This document shows positions 1-7,986 of a stretch of DNA of 64,000 nucleotides, piece after piece (positions within the stretch are counted from its first letter, which is position 1; every line of letters starts with the position of its first letter). The notes beneath the pieces are model-generated. The model saw only the letters and a program-made list of their open reading frames with translations. It was not told where the DNA came from and did no database searches. Source of the stretch: Agromyces allii. Its GTDB lineage: Bacteria > Actinomycetota > Actinomycetes > Actinomycetales > Microbacteriaceae. The stretch covers positions 62,001 to 126,000 of the forward strand of contig NZ_WBIN01000014.1 of assembly GCF_009749385.1 (NCBI RefSeq). The letters run 5' to 3'. A program made the position numbers and the translations under genes.

Positions 1-116
1 ACGCGTCGTTCGGGCACGAGTTCGGCGAGCGTCTCCTGCCGCGCTCCGGCGGTCCGCAGCAGCTCTGCGGCGTCGGCCACGAGCGTGCGCGCCTGCGCGA
101 CCGCGGCATCCGTCAT
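1..116 (-). CDS. N-terminal fragment of an unidentified protein
   Basis: Only the first 38 codons lie in the window, reading MTDAAVAQARTLV and continuing as an alanine/leucine-rich helix with no recognisable motif. The start codon overlaps the stop of the upstream gene as ATGA, so the two are translationally coupled and probably act together. The function cannot be judged from this fragment. Confidence 0.6.
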   Translation of the reverse strand, partial: MTDAAVAQARTLVADAAELLRTAGARQETLAELVPERR

Positions 117-532
117 CGGGACCTGCCGACGAGCTCGCGGACGGCCAGTCCGTACGCCTCGGCCACCTCTGGGTGCTCGAACCGCAGTCGTTCGCCGCCG
201 AGTTCGATCTCGACCTCGAACGCGTCGTCGAGGCGGGTGAGCGAGCGGAACGTCGCGCGCAGCAGCTCGCGAAGCTGGTCTTCGCGGGGCAGCCACACGG
301 CGTCGACGAGCGCGACGGAGTCGAGCGCCCACTCGGTCGTGCCGTTGAACGCGAGCACCGTGCCGGTCGGATGCCGGCGCGCCTCGATCGTCATCTCGCT
401 CACCGTGAAGACGTCGGCCTCGGCCTCGGCCTCGACATCGCTCGGCAGGTCGAGCTGGAACCGGTCGCCCGAGAGCGGGTGCCACACGAGTCCGGCTTCG
501 CGGAGGGCGAGGGCGAGCTCTCGGCTGATCAT
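113..532 (-). CDS. Conserved hypothetical protein, 139 aa
   Basis: This is a small acidic soluble protein beginning MISRELALALREAGLVWHP. It has a central DVFTVSEMTIE segment and a C-terminal part rich in charged residues. I have a recollection that similar actinobacterial proteins are labelled CpaE-like pilus assembly proteins, but no P-loop or receiver domain is visible and I do not adopt that label. I prefer this start over an upstream in-frame ATG because the first 13 codons of the longer frame look unlike protein, and because a CACGAT -10-like hexamer sits 6 nt before this ATG. Its stop overlaps the next gene as ATGA. The function is unknown. Confidence 0.65.
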   Translation of the reverse strand: MISRELALALREAGLVWHPLSGDRFQLDLPSDVEAEAEADVFTVSEMTIEARRHPTGTVLAFNGTTEWALDSVALVDAVWLPREDQLRELLRATFRSLTRLDDAFEVEIELGGERLRFEHPEVAEAYGLAVRELVGRSR

Positions 533-659
533 GTCTCCATCGTGCCCCGAACCGGGCACCGCGTCACGCAACCGGCCTGCGATCGGTGAGGCTCCCGCCG
601 GGTCCGGGGTTCGGGGTCATCCCCCAATGTTCCCTCGAACCGGTCCCCGGCGGGAGCAG

Positions 660-1820
660 CTAGGGGGCGGCCCGCCGCCCGGGGGCGACGCCGACCCTGA
701 TGTGTCGACCCGACGCGGCCTCGTCGAGCGCGTGGTCGAGCTTGGCGAGCGCGTGGGTCGACCCGACGAGCTCGTCGAGCGGCAGCGTGCGCCAGGCCCG
801 TTCGAGGAAGGCGACCGCGTGCTCGAGGTGGCGGGCGTCGTAGTTGTGCACACCCGTGATGCTCGCGAGCCGCCGCACGAGCGACTCGGGGTCGATGCAG
901 AGTTCGCTGCCGCTCGTGACGCTGCCGACGAGCACGACGACGCCGCCGACGCCCACCTTGGCGACCGCGGTGCGGACACCGGCGGCGGCCCCCGAGGCTT
1001 CGATCGCGACGAGCACCTCACGCGTGTCGGTGCCGATCGCGGCGGCCAGCACGGACTCGAGCCGCTCCGATCCGTCGGCCCGGGCGCGCGGGTCGGCGCT
1101 CAGGGCGCCGAGTCGACGCGCGAACGCCCGCCGCGAGGCATCCGGCTCGGAGACGATCACGGTCGCGCCGGCCTCGAGCGCGAGGGCCGCGGCGGTGAGC
1201 CCGATCATGCCGCCGCCGGTGATGAGCACGAGGGCGCCGTCGAGATCCACACGGGCGGATGCCGCGGCCAGCGCCGCGACCGCGGTCGCCGTCGCGCACG
1301 AGGCGGGCGCCGCCACCACCGCGGGCAGCTCCTCGGAGATGCGCACGATCGACGTGCCGGCGCGGAGCTGCACGTGCGTGGCGAATCCGCCGGAGAGCTC
1401 CCACCCTCGGTGCACGCGCTCATGGCCGTACTTGGCGAGCGTGCGGCACTTCTGCGTGAGTCCGCGGCGGCACCGGTCGCAGGTGCCGCAGCTCACGGTG
1501 ACCGACCAGACCACGCGGTCGCCGAGTTCGAGGGGCGTCCCGTCGCTGCGCACGGCTCCGGCGCCGAGCGCGATGACGCGGCCGACCTGCTCGTGTCCGA
1601 GCACGAGCGGCGACCTGGCCGGACGGTGCCCGAGCACGGTGTGGATGTCGGATCCGCAGATCGTGGCGAGCTCGACCTCGACGAGCGCCTCGCCGTCGCA
1701 GAGGTGCACACCGGGCACGGCGAGGGCGTCCTGCGGGCGCCCCGGCTCGTTCCAGACCATGGCGACGGGCGAGGGCTTCACGATCACGTCGTGCTCGCTC
1801 CGGCGGTCGACAGTGTGCAT
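660..1820 (-). CDS. Zinc-binding alcohol dehydrogenase family protein (MDR type)
   Basis: This is a medium-chain dehydrogenase/reductase of about 386 aa. The N-terminal catalytic GroES-like half has TICGSDIHT with the catalytic-zinc cysteine, LGHEQVGRV with the GHE motif, and a structural-zinc cluster CGTCDRCRRGLTQKC. The C-terminal Rossmann half carries ALVLITGGGMIGL for NAD(P) binding. The family oxidises alcohols or polyols with NAD(P). The pattern is closest in my memory to the 'phosphonate catabolism associated' alcohol dehydrogenases, but no phosphonate genes are nearby, so the substrate is unknown. I chose this ATG because a GAGGCGGG-like ribosome site precedes it and a TACGGT -10 lies about 70 nt upstream. 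A GTG further upstream would add a basic low-complexity stretch. It appears monocistronic. Confidence 0.8.
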   Translation of the reverse strand: MHTVDRRSEHDVIVKPSPVAMVWNEPGRPQDALAVPGVHLCDGEALVEVELATICGSDIHTVLGHRPARSPLVLGHEQVGRVIALGAGAVRSDGTPLELGDRVVWSVTVSCGTCDRCRRGLTQKCRTLAKYGHERVHRGWELSGGFATHVQLRAGTSIVRISEELPAVVAAPASCATATAVAALAAASARVDLDGALVLITGGGMIGLTAAALALEAGATVIVSEPDASRRAFARRLGALSADPRARADGSERLESVLAAAIGTDTREVLVAIEASGAAAGVRTAVAKVGVGGVVVLVGSVTSGSELCIDPESLVRRLASITGVHNYDARHLEHAVAFLERAWRTLPLDELVGSTHALAKLDHALDEAASGRHIRVGVAPGRRAAP

Positions 1821-1890
1821 CGCGGCTGCCCGCCTCGCTCTCCTGGGCCGAGCGCCCGGTGCGAGCGCGTGCTGTGCGTTCCGGATTCCC

Positions 1891-1896
1891 ACCGTA
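1891..1896 (-). promoter_or_regulatory. Probable -10 element of the zinc alcohol dehydrogenase gene
   Basis: The minus-strand hexamer TACGGT fits the actinobacterial TANNNT -10. It would give a 5' UTR of roughly 64 nt before the chosen ATG. No convincing -35 was found. Confidence 0.4.
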
Positions 1897-2087
1897 GGCA
1901 GCCGCCGCCAACGGCATCCGTCGGCATGGTTACCGGCAGGTGAATGAGCTGGGGCCGCTGGGGTTCGTGCGCTCCCGCGCAGACCACGTGCAGATCGTGC
2001 GCAGCGCGTGCGCAGCGGGTGTGCAGGTCGGGTGCAGATCGCGCGCGGGACCAGGCGAAGGCGGGCGAGGGTGCGCTGCGCGGCCGC

Positions 2088-2345
2088 TCAGCGGCGGATG
2101 CGGCCAGGGCCGAGCGCTGCGCCGAGCCCGAGCACGATGACGCCGACCACGAGGTAGCCGTACCGAGCCGTGAGCACGCCGGCGAGCATGAGCAGCACGC
2201 CGACCACGACGACGATGCGCGAGAGCACACGGCGCACCGACGGTCGGGCGAAGGTGCGGGCGAGCAGGCCCTGCGGCTCGGGCTGCGGCTCGCGCCGCGA
2301 CCCGGACCCCGGCCCGGGCTCGCGCCGCCGCTCGACCTCGCTCAT
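2088..2345 (-). CDS. Small two-helix membrane protein, 85 aa
   Basis: The first 25 residues are polar and rich in Arg, Pro and Gly (REPGPGSGSRREP). Two hydrophobic helices follow, around residues 43-61 (IVVVVGVLLMLAGVLTA) and 64-79 (YLVVGVIVLGLGAALG), and a basic tail ends in GRIRR. This is a typical actinobacterial small membrane protein of unknown role. Its ATG overlaps the stop of the upstream SDR gene (ATGA), so it is the last gene of the chorismate mutase-SDR block. Confidence 0.65.
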   Translation of the reverse strand: MSEVERRREPGPGSGSRREPQPEPQGLLARTFARPSVRRVLSRIVVVVGVLLMLAGVLTARYGYLVVGVIVLGLGAALGPGRIRR

Positions 2346-3262
2346 GCGCCGACCGTGAACTCGCGGCCCGTGGTCTCTTCGGCGAAGGTCCAGAACCGGG
2401 CGCCCAGGGCGGGATCGCTCGAGACTCGCGTCGGCTTCTGCAGTGCGGGCGCACCCCGCGTGAGGTACTCGGGGCCCCAGAACTGCCCGCCCGTGACATC
2501 CGGTGCCGTCAGGGCGTGCAGTGGCACCTCGGCGCCGCGATGCTTGCCCTGCGCCCAGGCGGACTGCAGTGCGTCGCCGAACCGGTCGCGACGGCTGGGC
2601 TCGTTGACGCCGGGCACGGTGGGCGTGCGGCCGCTGACCGAGTAGCCGGGGTGCGCGACGACGCTCGAGACGGCCACGCCCGCGGCACGCAGACGGCGGT
2701 CGAGCTCGAAGCCGAGCATCTGCGAGGCGATCTTCGACTGGGCGTAGGCGCGCCAGGAGTCGTAGCCGTGCTCGAGCTGCAGGTCGCTCAGGCGGAAGGT
2801 CGAGAGGCGGCTCGACAGCGAACCGAGCAGCACCACGCGCGCGCCGAGCGTGAGATGCGGCACGAGCCGGGCGAGCAGCGTGAAGTGTCCGAGCACGTTC
2901 GTGGCGAGTACGAGTTCGTCGCCGTCGACCGAGAGCTCGCGCGTACGCGGCGTGTGCACCATGCCCGCATTGGCGACGATGCCGTCGAACGGCTCGACCT
3001 GGAGCAGCGCGTCGGTCGCGCGCAGCACCGAGGCCTGCGACGAGGTGTCGAGCACGATCGCCTCGACGGATGCCGCGGGCCTGGCGCCGCGGATCGCGGA
3101 CCGTGCGGCGTCGAGCCGTTCGGCGCTGCGCCCGGCGAGCACGACGTGCGCGCCCGCCGCGGCGAGCCGTGCGGCGGTGAAGAACCCGAGTCCCCGGTTC
3201 GCGCCGGTGACGAGATAGCGGCGCCCCGCCTGCTGCGGGAGCGCAAGCGGGTACCAGTTCAT
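2342..3262 (-). CDS. Short-chain dehydrogenase/reductase (SDR) family protein
   Basis: The product is 306 aa with a full Rossmann SDR pattern. The nucleotide-binding TGANRGLGF is near residues 18-26, the acidic-loop DTSSQAS follows, and NAG appears in GIVANAGMVH. The Ser in LLGSLSSR and the Tyr-x-x-x-Lys motif in AYAQSKIAS form the catalytic set. The family reduces carbonyls or oxidises alcohols with NAD(P)H. The C-terminal region resembles oxidoreductases of the retinol dehydrogenase/WWOX type, but the substrate is unknown. I chose MNWYPL as start because it overlaps the stop of the upstream chorismate mutase gene as ATGA. The upstream in-frame extension is arginine-rich shadow sequence. Confidence 0.82.
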   Translation of the reverse strand: MNWYPLALPQQAGRRYLVTGANRGLGFFTAARLAAAGAHVVLAGRSAERLDAARSAIRGARPAASVEAIVLDTSSQASVLRATDALLQVEPFDGIVANAGMVHTPRTRELSVDGDELVLATNVLGHFTLLARLVPHLTLGARVVLLGSLSSRLSTFRLSDLQLEHGYDSWRAYAQSKIASQMLGFELDRRLRAAGVAVSSVVAHPGYSVSGRTPTVPGVNEPSRRDRFGDALQSAWAQGKHRGAEVPLHALTAPDVTGGQFWGPEYLTRGAPALQKPTRVSSDPALGARFWTFAEETTGREFTVGA

Positions 3263-3582
3263 TCGGGGCGTGTCCCGCCGGCGATCTCCTCGTGGTGCTG
3301 GATCACCTCGGCGACGACGAAGTTGAACCACTTCTCGGCGAACGCGGGGTCGAGGTGCGCGTCGACCGCGAGGTCGCGCAGGCGCGCGATCTGGCGCTGC
3401 TCGCGGCCCGGGTCGCTCGGCGGCAGGCCGTGCTCGGCCTTGAGGCGCCCGACCTTCTGCGTGAACTTGAACCGTTCGGCGAGCAGGTGGATGAGGGCCG
3501 CGTCGATGTTGTCGATGCTCGAGCGGATGCCGAGCAGCTCGGTCATCGCGGCATCCCGTTCGTCGGTAGGGCCCTCAGTCAT
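3259..3582 (-). CDS. Chorismate mutase, AroQ type
   Basis: This 107-aa all-helical protein should convert chorismate to prephenate for Phe/Tyr synthesis in the cytoplasm. It keeps the AroQ active-site set at the spacing known from the E. coli enzyme: Arg20, Arg37, Lys48, Asp57, Arg60, Glu61 and Gln95 (in IRSSIDNID, AERF, GRLKAEHG, SDPGREQ and VIQHH). It lacks a signal peptide and any fused dehydratase or dehydrogenase domain, so it is a free-standing mutase. A TAGGGT hexamer exactly 6 nt before the ATG suggests a leaderless transcript. The SDR and a small membrane protein follow with overlapping starts and stops, so the three genes form one transcription unit. Confidence 0.88.
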   Translation of the reverse strand: MTEGPTDERDAAMTELLGIRSSIDNIDAALIHLLAERFKFTQKVGRLKAEHGLPPSDPGREQRQIARLRDLAVDAHLDPAFAEKWFNFVVAEVIQHHEEIAGGTRPE

Positions 3583-3588
3583 GCTTCG

Positions 3589-3594
3589 ACCCTA
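3589..3594 (-). promoter_or_regulatory. -10 element (leaderless) of the chorismate mutase operon
   Basis: Minus-strand TAGGGT ends 6 nt before the ATG, the spacing expected if transcription starts on the start codon. It overlaps the last codons of the FtsX-like permease gene. Confidence 0.5.
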
Positions 3595-4917
3595 CCCGGC
3601 GGCCGCCCGGTCGAGCACGGGTCGCGTCACGACGAGTCCGAGCCAGACGATGCCGATGCCCGCGGCGAGCACGCCCGCGATCACGGCGAGCGAGAGCGGC
3701 GCGACGATGAGCGTGATGCCCGTGAGCGGCAGCATCACGATCGCCGCGATGACGGCCGATCCGACGGCCGTGACGCGCAGTGGGGACATGACCGCGCGGC
3801 GCCTCGCGGCCTCCATCGTGGCGACCGGCATGCCGAGCATGTCGAGGCTGCGGTAGAGGTCGGCACGATCCAGGATCGCGGCGGCCTGTCCGACGCCGAC
3901 CGAGCACGCGACCATGAGGAACGAACCCACGACGGTGATCAGGATGCCGGTGCGCACGTCGGCGAGGAGCATGGCCGACTCCGGGTCGCCGTTGCCCCCG
4001 TCGGCGGCGGCCGCACCGAGCAGGCCGACGCCGACCCCCGCGAAGACGGCCATGAAGCTCGTCATCGCGACGCCGCCGACCTGCCGCCACGCGGCCTTCG
4101 GCGACTCGAGCACCGAACGCGCGGCGAGCAGTCGGGCCGGGGTCTTCGCACGGCGCACCTGCGCGCTCGCGATCAGCCGGATCACCCACGGGCCGATGAG
4201 GTTCAGCACCGCGAGCGTGCCGCCGAACGCGACGGCGAGCATCGTGATGAGCACGAGCGCGACCTGCGCGACGCCGATCACGCTCATGAGCGCATAGGCG
4301 AACGCGACGACGCCGACCCCGGCGACCACGCGAATCCAGTGCAGGCGGGGCGCCTCCTGGCGGGTGCGCACGCCGAGCGGCGAGATGACGACCTGCCGCA
4401 GCCCGAGCACCGCGCTCATCGCGGCGAGCGCGGCCACCGCGATCGGGGCCGCCACGAGCACCCACCAGGGCAGCAGCACGCCCGCCGCACCGAGCGGTTC
4501 GCCGCGGAACGGGATGAGCCCGATCAACGGCACGGCGACGAGGTACGCGAGCACCCCGAGCACCGCCCCGGCGAGCGCGAATGCGGCCGCCTCGATGACG
4601 GCGAGCGCGCGCACGACGCCCGGCGTCGCGCCGAGCAGCCGCAGGGTGGCGAGCCGGTCGTCGCGTCGCCGCGCCGAGAGCCGGGCCGCTGCCCCGCCCA
4701 ACGAGACGAGCGGCACGACGAGCAGCACGAGCGCGATGACGGCGAGCGACTGGTACAGCATCGACGTGTCGTCGGTCCAGGTGAAGAACGTCTGCGCGCC
4801 GCCCGCGACCGTGAGCAGCAGCGCGGTGACCACGCCGAAGGCGACGACGGGGAGCACGGATGCCGCGGCGCCGGCCGATCCCGGTCGTGCGAGCAGCCAC
4901 GCGACCCGGGCGATCAT
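3592..4917 (-). CDS. FtsX-like ABC transporter permease
   Basis: This is a membrane protein of about 441 aa with a helix near residues 18-37, then clusters of helices separated by extracytoplasmic loops. The four-helix FtsX unit occurs twice: VIALVLLVVPLVSL to LVAAPIAVAALAAM, then ILITVVGSFLMVAC to the C-terminus. The segment RRRDDRLATLRLLGATPGVV is the cytoplasmic loop typical of MacB/LolC-family permeases. The start overlaps the stop of the ATPase gene (ATGA), so the two form one transporter. Such pairs export antimicrobial peptides or act on envelope lipids or cell-wall hydrolases. No adjacent sensor kinase or peptide gene indicates which applies here. Confidence 0.85.
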   Translation of the reverse strand: MIARVAWLLARPGSAGAAASVLPVVAFGVVTALLLTVAGGAQTFFTWTDDTSMLYQSLAVIALVLLVVPLVSLGGAAARLSARRRDDRLATLRLLGATPGVVRALAVIEAAAFALAGAVLGVLAYLVAVPLIGLIPFRGEPLGAAGVLLPWWVLVAAPIAVAALAAMSAVLGLRQVVISPLGVRTRQEAPRLHWIRVVAGVGVVAFAYALMSVIGVAQVALVLITMLAVAFGGTLAVLNLIGPWVIRLIASAQVRRAKTPARLLAARSVLESPKAAWRQVGGVAMTSFMAVFAGVGVGLLGAAAADGGNGDPESAMLLADVRTGILITVVGSFLMVACSVGVGQAAAILDRADLYRSLDMLGMPVATMEAARRRAVMSPLRVTAVGSAVIAAIVMLPLTGITLIVAPLSLAVIAGVLAAGIGIVWLGLVVTRPVLDRAAAG

Positions 4918-5708
4918 GCGCGCGGCCCCTCGGGCGTACCCGCAGCACCGGCGGAGCCGGCAGCGGCGGCAGCGGCCTGCGCCTCCACTCGGGCCGCGGC
5001 GGCGGGGTGCACGCTGCGTGCGCCCTGGCGTTCGCCCACGATGCGCCCGTCGCGCATTACGACGACGCGCGAGCACCTGGCCGCGACATCCGGATCGTGC
5101 GTGACGACGACGAGCGTGCGCCCCTGCCCCGTGGTCGAGTGCAGCAGTGCGCCCATCACGTCGGCGCTCGTCTGCGAGTCGAGGGCGCCGGTCGGCTCGT
5201 CGGCGAAGACCACGGTCGCACCCGTGACCTGCGCGCGGGCGATGGCGACGCGCTGCGCCTGCCCGCCCGAGAGCTGCCCGATGCGACGCTCCTCGAGCCC
5301 GGCGAGGCCCAGGGCGGCGAGCCACCCGCGGGCGTGCTGCTCGGCGGTCGCCCGCGGCATCCCGTTCAGCATGAGTGCGAGCGCGACGTTCTCGACCGCG
5401 GTGAGCTCCGGAATCAGGAGCCCCTGCTGGAAGACGAACCCGAACGCCTCCCGGCGCAGTCGGGAACGTTCGCGCTCGCCGAGCTCGGTGACCGGCACCA
5501 GCCCGATGCCGGAACGGAAGCCGACCGTTCCGGAGTCGGGGCGGGTGATGCCCGCGAGGCAGTGCAGCAGGGTCGTCTTGCCCGACCCCGATGCGCCCAT
5601 GATGGCGAGCGACTCGCCGGTGCGCACCTGGAGGTCCACGCCAGCCAGCGCGTGCGCGGAACCGAAGGACTTGGTGAGGCCTGCTGCCTCGATCACGAAC
5701 GAACTCAT
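4914..5708 (-). CDS. ABC transporter ATP-binding protein (MacB/LolD-like)
   Basis: The 264-aa ATPase has Walker A GASGSGKTTL (residues 38-47), signature LSGGQAQRVAIARA, Walker B VVFADEPTGALD and the H-loop histidine in VVVTHDPDVAAR. The inserted pattern FGFVFQQGLLIPELTAVENV marks the LolD/MacB family, which pairs with FtsX-like permeases, and the next gene encodes one. The C-terminus adds an Ala/Gly-rich tail of about 30 residues. A CAGGCT hexamer lies 6 nt before the ATG, so the mRNA may be leaderless; the intervening GGAGGC could also act as a ribosome site. The substrate is unknown. Confidence 0.9.
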   Translation of the reverse strand: MSSFVIEAAGLTKSFGSAHALAGVDLQVRTGESLAIMGASGSGKTTLLHCLAGITRPDSGTVGFRSGIGLVPVTELGERERSRLRREAFGFVFQQGLLIPELTAVENVALALMLNGMPRATAEQHARGWLAALGLAGLEERRIGQLSGGQAQRVAIARAQVTGATVVFADEPTGALDSQTSADVMGALLHSTTGQGRTLVVVTHDPDVAARCSRVVVMRDGRIVGERQGARSVHPAAAARVEAQAAAAAAGSAGAAGTPEGPRA

Positions 5709-5769
5709 GCCTCCAGCCTGCTCGGGCGGCCGGCGTGGCGCGTCGGGCTGCAGGCGTATCCGTCGGCCA

Positions 5770-5838
5770 GCGGCATCCGCCTCCAGATGTACGCCGCACC
5801 CGACCGCGGCGCGACATCCGAGGGGAGGCGGATGCCGC
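5770..5838. terminator. Long inverted repeat downstream of the LPMO gene
   Basis: Perfect 15-bp arms (GCGGCATCCGCCTCC at the left, GGAGGCGGATGCCGC at the right) are separated by 39 nt. It lies in the 163-nt gap between the LPMO stop and the ABC ATPase start, so it probably ends LPMO transcription. The arms contain the genome-wide GGATGCCGC motif. Confidence 0.5.
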
Positions 5839-5871
5839 GCCGCGGCGTCGGACGGGGTGGTCGCCGCCGGC

Positions 5872-6990
5872 TCAGCCCACCGGGTTCCAGAGCGAACGCG
5901 CGGTGATCCAGCTCGGATCGCCCACGCCCTGGTGCGTCTGCACGGCTTCGTAGACGACGCCGCCGTGGCTCACGCGGTCGCCCTTCGTGTAGGCGCCGCT
6001 GGGGTTCCAGGCGGGCGCGGTGCTTCCCGACCCGGCGGCCGTCGCGACCTGGAACACCGTGCTGAACGCCGAGACGTTGCCGTCGCCGTCGACCGCCGCG
6101 ACCCGGTACCGATACGTCGTGGAGGCCGCGAGGCCCGTGTCGAACCAGGTCGTGCCGGTCGGCTGCGCGACCAGAGCGAACGCGCCGGTCGCCGACGCCC
6201 GTTCGACCCGGTAGCCCGTGACGCCGCGGTCGTCGGTCGAGGCCGCCCACATGAGATCGACGCTGGACGAGGTCGTGCCCATGCTGTGCACGCCCGTCGG
6301 CACGGTCGGCGTGGTCGACACCGGCGGGGTGGTCGGCGTCGTCGTCGGTGGCGTGGTGGGCGGAACGGTCGGCGTCGTCGGCGTGCCCGAGATGTTCACG
6401 TCGACCACGTTGTAGAACGCGTTCGGCGTGTCCCAGACCTCCCACACCGCGAGGATCACGTGGTAGCCCGAGTGGTCGCTCGGGATCGTGATCGTGTGCA
6501 CCGGGTTCCTGTTCGCCGCCGAGTGGTCGTGCGCCACGACCTGGAGCAGCTCGAACGACGACCGCTTCAGCGGCTCGTTCGGGTTCCAGCCGTTCTTCGT
6601 GATGTAGTACCGCCACTGGTCGGTGTTGTGCGGTGCCGTATAGGTCCAGCCGAACCTGTGCGGGCCCGGCGTGATCTCGTTCTTGACCCACCGCGTCGAG
6701 GTCTGCGCGTCGAGCTCCGAGAACTGGGCGATGCCCGCCGACGCGATCTTCCCGTCAGCGGGGCCCGTCTCGGGGAACCCGCCCGGGGCCTCGAGGCTCT
6801 GCGGTTCGTACGTCACCGCACCCAACCCCGTGTTCCCGGGCATCACCTGGCGGGCGACGAGCTCGGAGGCAGAGCCGCCGATCCATCCGTGGGCGAACGC
6901 CGGGGCGGCGACGCCGAGCGTTGCGAGTGCGGTCGCGACGGCGACCGCGACGAGCGCCGTCGGCCTCCTGCGTCGAGTTGCGACTTCCAT
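5872..6990 (-). CDS. Secreted lytic polysaccharide monooxygenase, AA10 + FnIII + CBM5/12
   Basis: The pre-protein has 372 aa. A signal peptide with RRRR and a long hydrophobic core ends in AAPAFA, so the mature protein starts with His34 (HGWIGG), the obligatory N-terminal copper ligand of AA10 enzymes. The second ligand is His in YTAPHNTDQW and the axial Phe is in NAFYNVVDV. A Thr/Pro linker rich in PTTP follows the catalytic domain. Next comes an FnIII domain (SSSVDLMW to FSTVFQVA) and a C-terminal CBM5/12 domain (PAWNPSGAYTKGDRVSHGGVVYEA). The family cleaves crystalline chitin or cellulose oxidatively outside the cell; the CBM and context favour chitin. A GAGAGG ribosome site supports this ATG. 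The gene is monocistronic, and no chitinase is nearby. Confidence 0.92.
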   Translation of the reverse strand: MEVATRRRRPTALVAVAVATALATLGVAAPAFAHGWIGGSASELVARQVMPGNTGLGAVTYEPQSLEAPGGFPETGPADGKIASAGIAQFSELDAQTSTRWVKNEITPGPHRFGWTYTAPHNTDQWRYYITKNGWNPNEPLKRSSFELLQVVAHDHSAANRNPVHTITIPSDHSGYHVILAVWEVWDTPNAFYNVVDVNISGTPTTPTVPPTTPPTTTPTTPPVSTTPTVPTGVHSMGTTSSSVDLMWAASTDDRGVTGYRVERASATGAFALVAQPTGTTWFDTGLAASTTYRYRVAAVDGDGNVSAFSTVFQVATAAGSGSTAPAWNPSGAYTKGDRVSHGGVVYEAVQTHQGVGDPSWITARSLWNPVG

Positions 6991-7145
6991 GTCCGTCCTC
7001 TCCGCGGCGCGCGGCGCCGCCTCTGCGCACGGCACGGCGGGCTCGCCCTGCCCGGCACACCCGGACGCTACGCACGGGCGGGTGTCGCGGCATCCGCAAT
7101 TCCACCTACGCATGGGTCGCAGCGCGGGTGCCCGGACGCGACAGT

Positions 7146-7183
7146 GCGGCGCGGCATCCGACCCCCACCGGATGCCGCGCCGC
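7146..7183. terminator. Terminator after the GntR-ABC operon
   Basis: Perfect 15-bp arms (GCGGCGCGGCATCCG and its complement) flank an 8-nt loop, acccccac. It lies 33 nt downstream of the permease stop, in the direction of transcription. Confidence 0.6.
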
Positions 7184-7215
7184 GGCCTCTGCACGCCCCG
7201 CACCCGGGGCGCCGA

Positions 7216-7986
7216 TCAGCGGGGCGTCGCCCGACGGATCACGAGGTACCCGCCGACGGCGGAGACGACGGCGAGGCCGAGCACGAGCGTGAAGACGCCC
7301 GTGATGCCGATCGACGCGAGCCAGGTCCAGAGGCCGATCCACGAGTTCGTGGCGGTGAGCAGCGCGAGCCCGCCGAGGACGACCACGATGAGCGCCGCCG
7401 TGAGCGAGAGCATGCCCTTCATGCGCCACCGCATGTAGATGGCCGTGGCGCCGGCTCCGACGAACAGCACGAACATCTGCAGGGCGAACGAGGTGTAGAA
7501 GTCGTTCAGCCACGTGGTCTGCCCGTACCAGAGGGCGTCGAACATGCCCGCGCCGATCCACCAGCCGTTCGTGATCTTCTCGATCTGCACGAGCGTCGCG
7601 ATGGCGGCGGCCATCTCGACCGCGACGAGCACGAACATGACGCTCGTGCCGAGCCAGTAGTCGCGGCGGGTCGCGCCGAAGCCGAGCGCGAACGAGAACG
7701 TGAACGCGATGGCCTGCACGCCGACGGCCACGAGGTACCACTGCGGCGAGAGCACCGCCCAGCTGTACCGGAACCCGGTGAGGATGTCGTCGGCCGGCGC
7801 ACCCGAGGCACTCGCCACGATGAGCGCGAGGACCATGGTGACCGCCCAGGCACCGCCGAGGATCAGCCAGGGGATGCCGAAGAAGATCGACGGGTTGACG
7901 GTGTGCAGGCGCACGATGCGCCAGATCTCGTTGAGGCGGGCGCGGCTCTCGGTGCGCACGAGCGGGGTCGCGGTTGCGGTGGTCAT
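7216..7986 (-). CDS. ABC-2-like permease of the GntR-regulated operon
   Basis: This 256-aa protein has six probable membrane helices: residues about 37-57, 75-95, 104-126, 152-175, 184-204 and 220-243. The N-terminus ARLNEIWRIVRLHTVNPSIFF resembles the cytoplasmic lead-in of YtrC/YtrD-like permeases. It overlaps the ATPase gene by ATGA and belongs to the same operon as the YtrA-type GntR repressor. In this arrangement such transporters respond to cell-wall antibiotics in other Gram-positive bacteria. That role is inferred only from operon architecture here. Confidence 0.82.
   Translation of the reverse strand: MTTATATPLVRTESRARLNEIWRIVRLHTVNPSIFFGIPWLILGGAWAVTMVLALIVASASGAPADDILTGFRYSWAVLSPQWYLVAVGVQAIAFTFSFALGFGATRRDYWLGTSVMFVLVAVEMAAAIATLVQIEKITNGWWIGAGMFDALWYGQTTWLNDFYTSFALQMFVLFVGAGATAIYMRWRMKGMLSLTAALIVVVLGGLALLTATNSWIGLWTWLASIGITGVFTLVLGLAVVSAVGGYLVIRRATPR

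Noticed and set aside
660..1820. Phosphonate degradation locus
   Set aside because: The dehydrogenase resembles a phosphonate-associated subfamily, but no phn genes accompany it, so the assignment is too specific.
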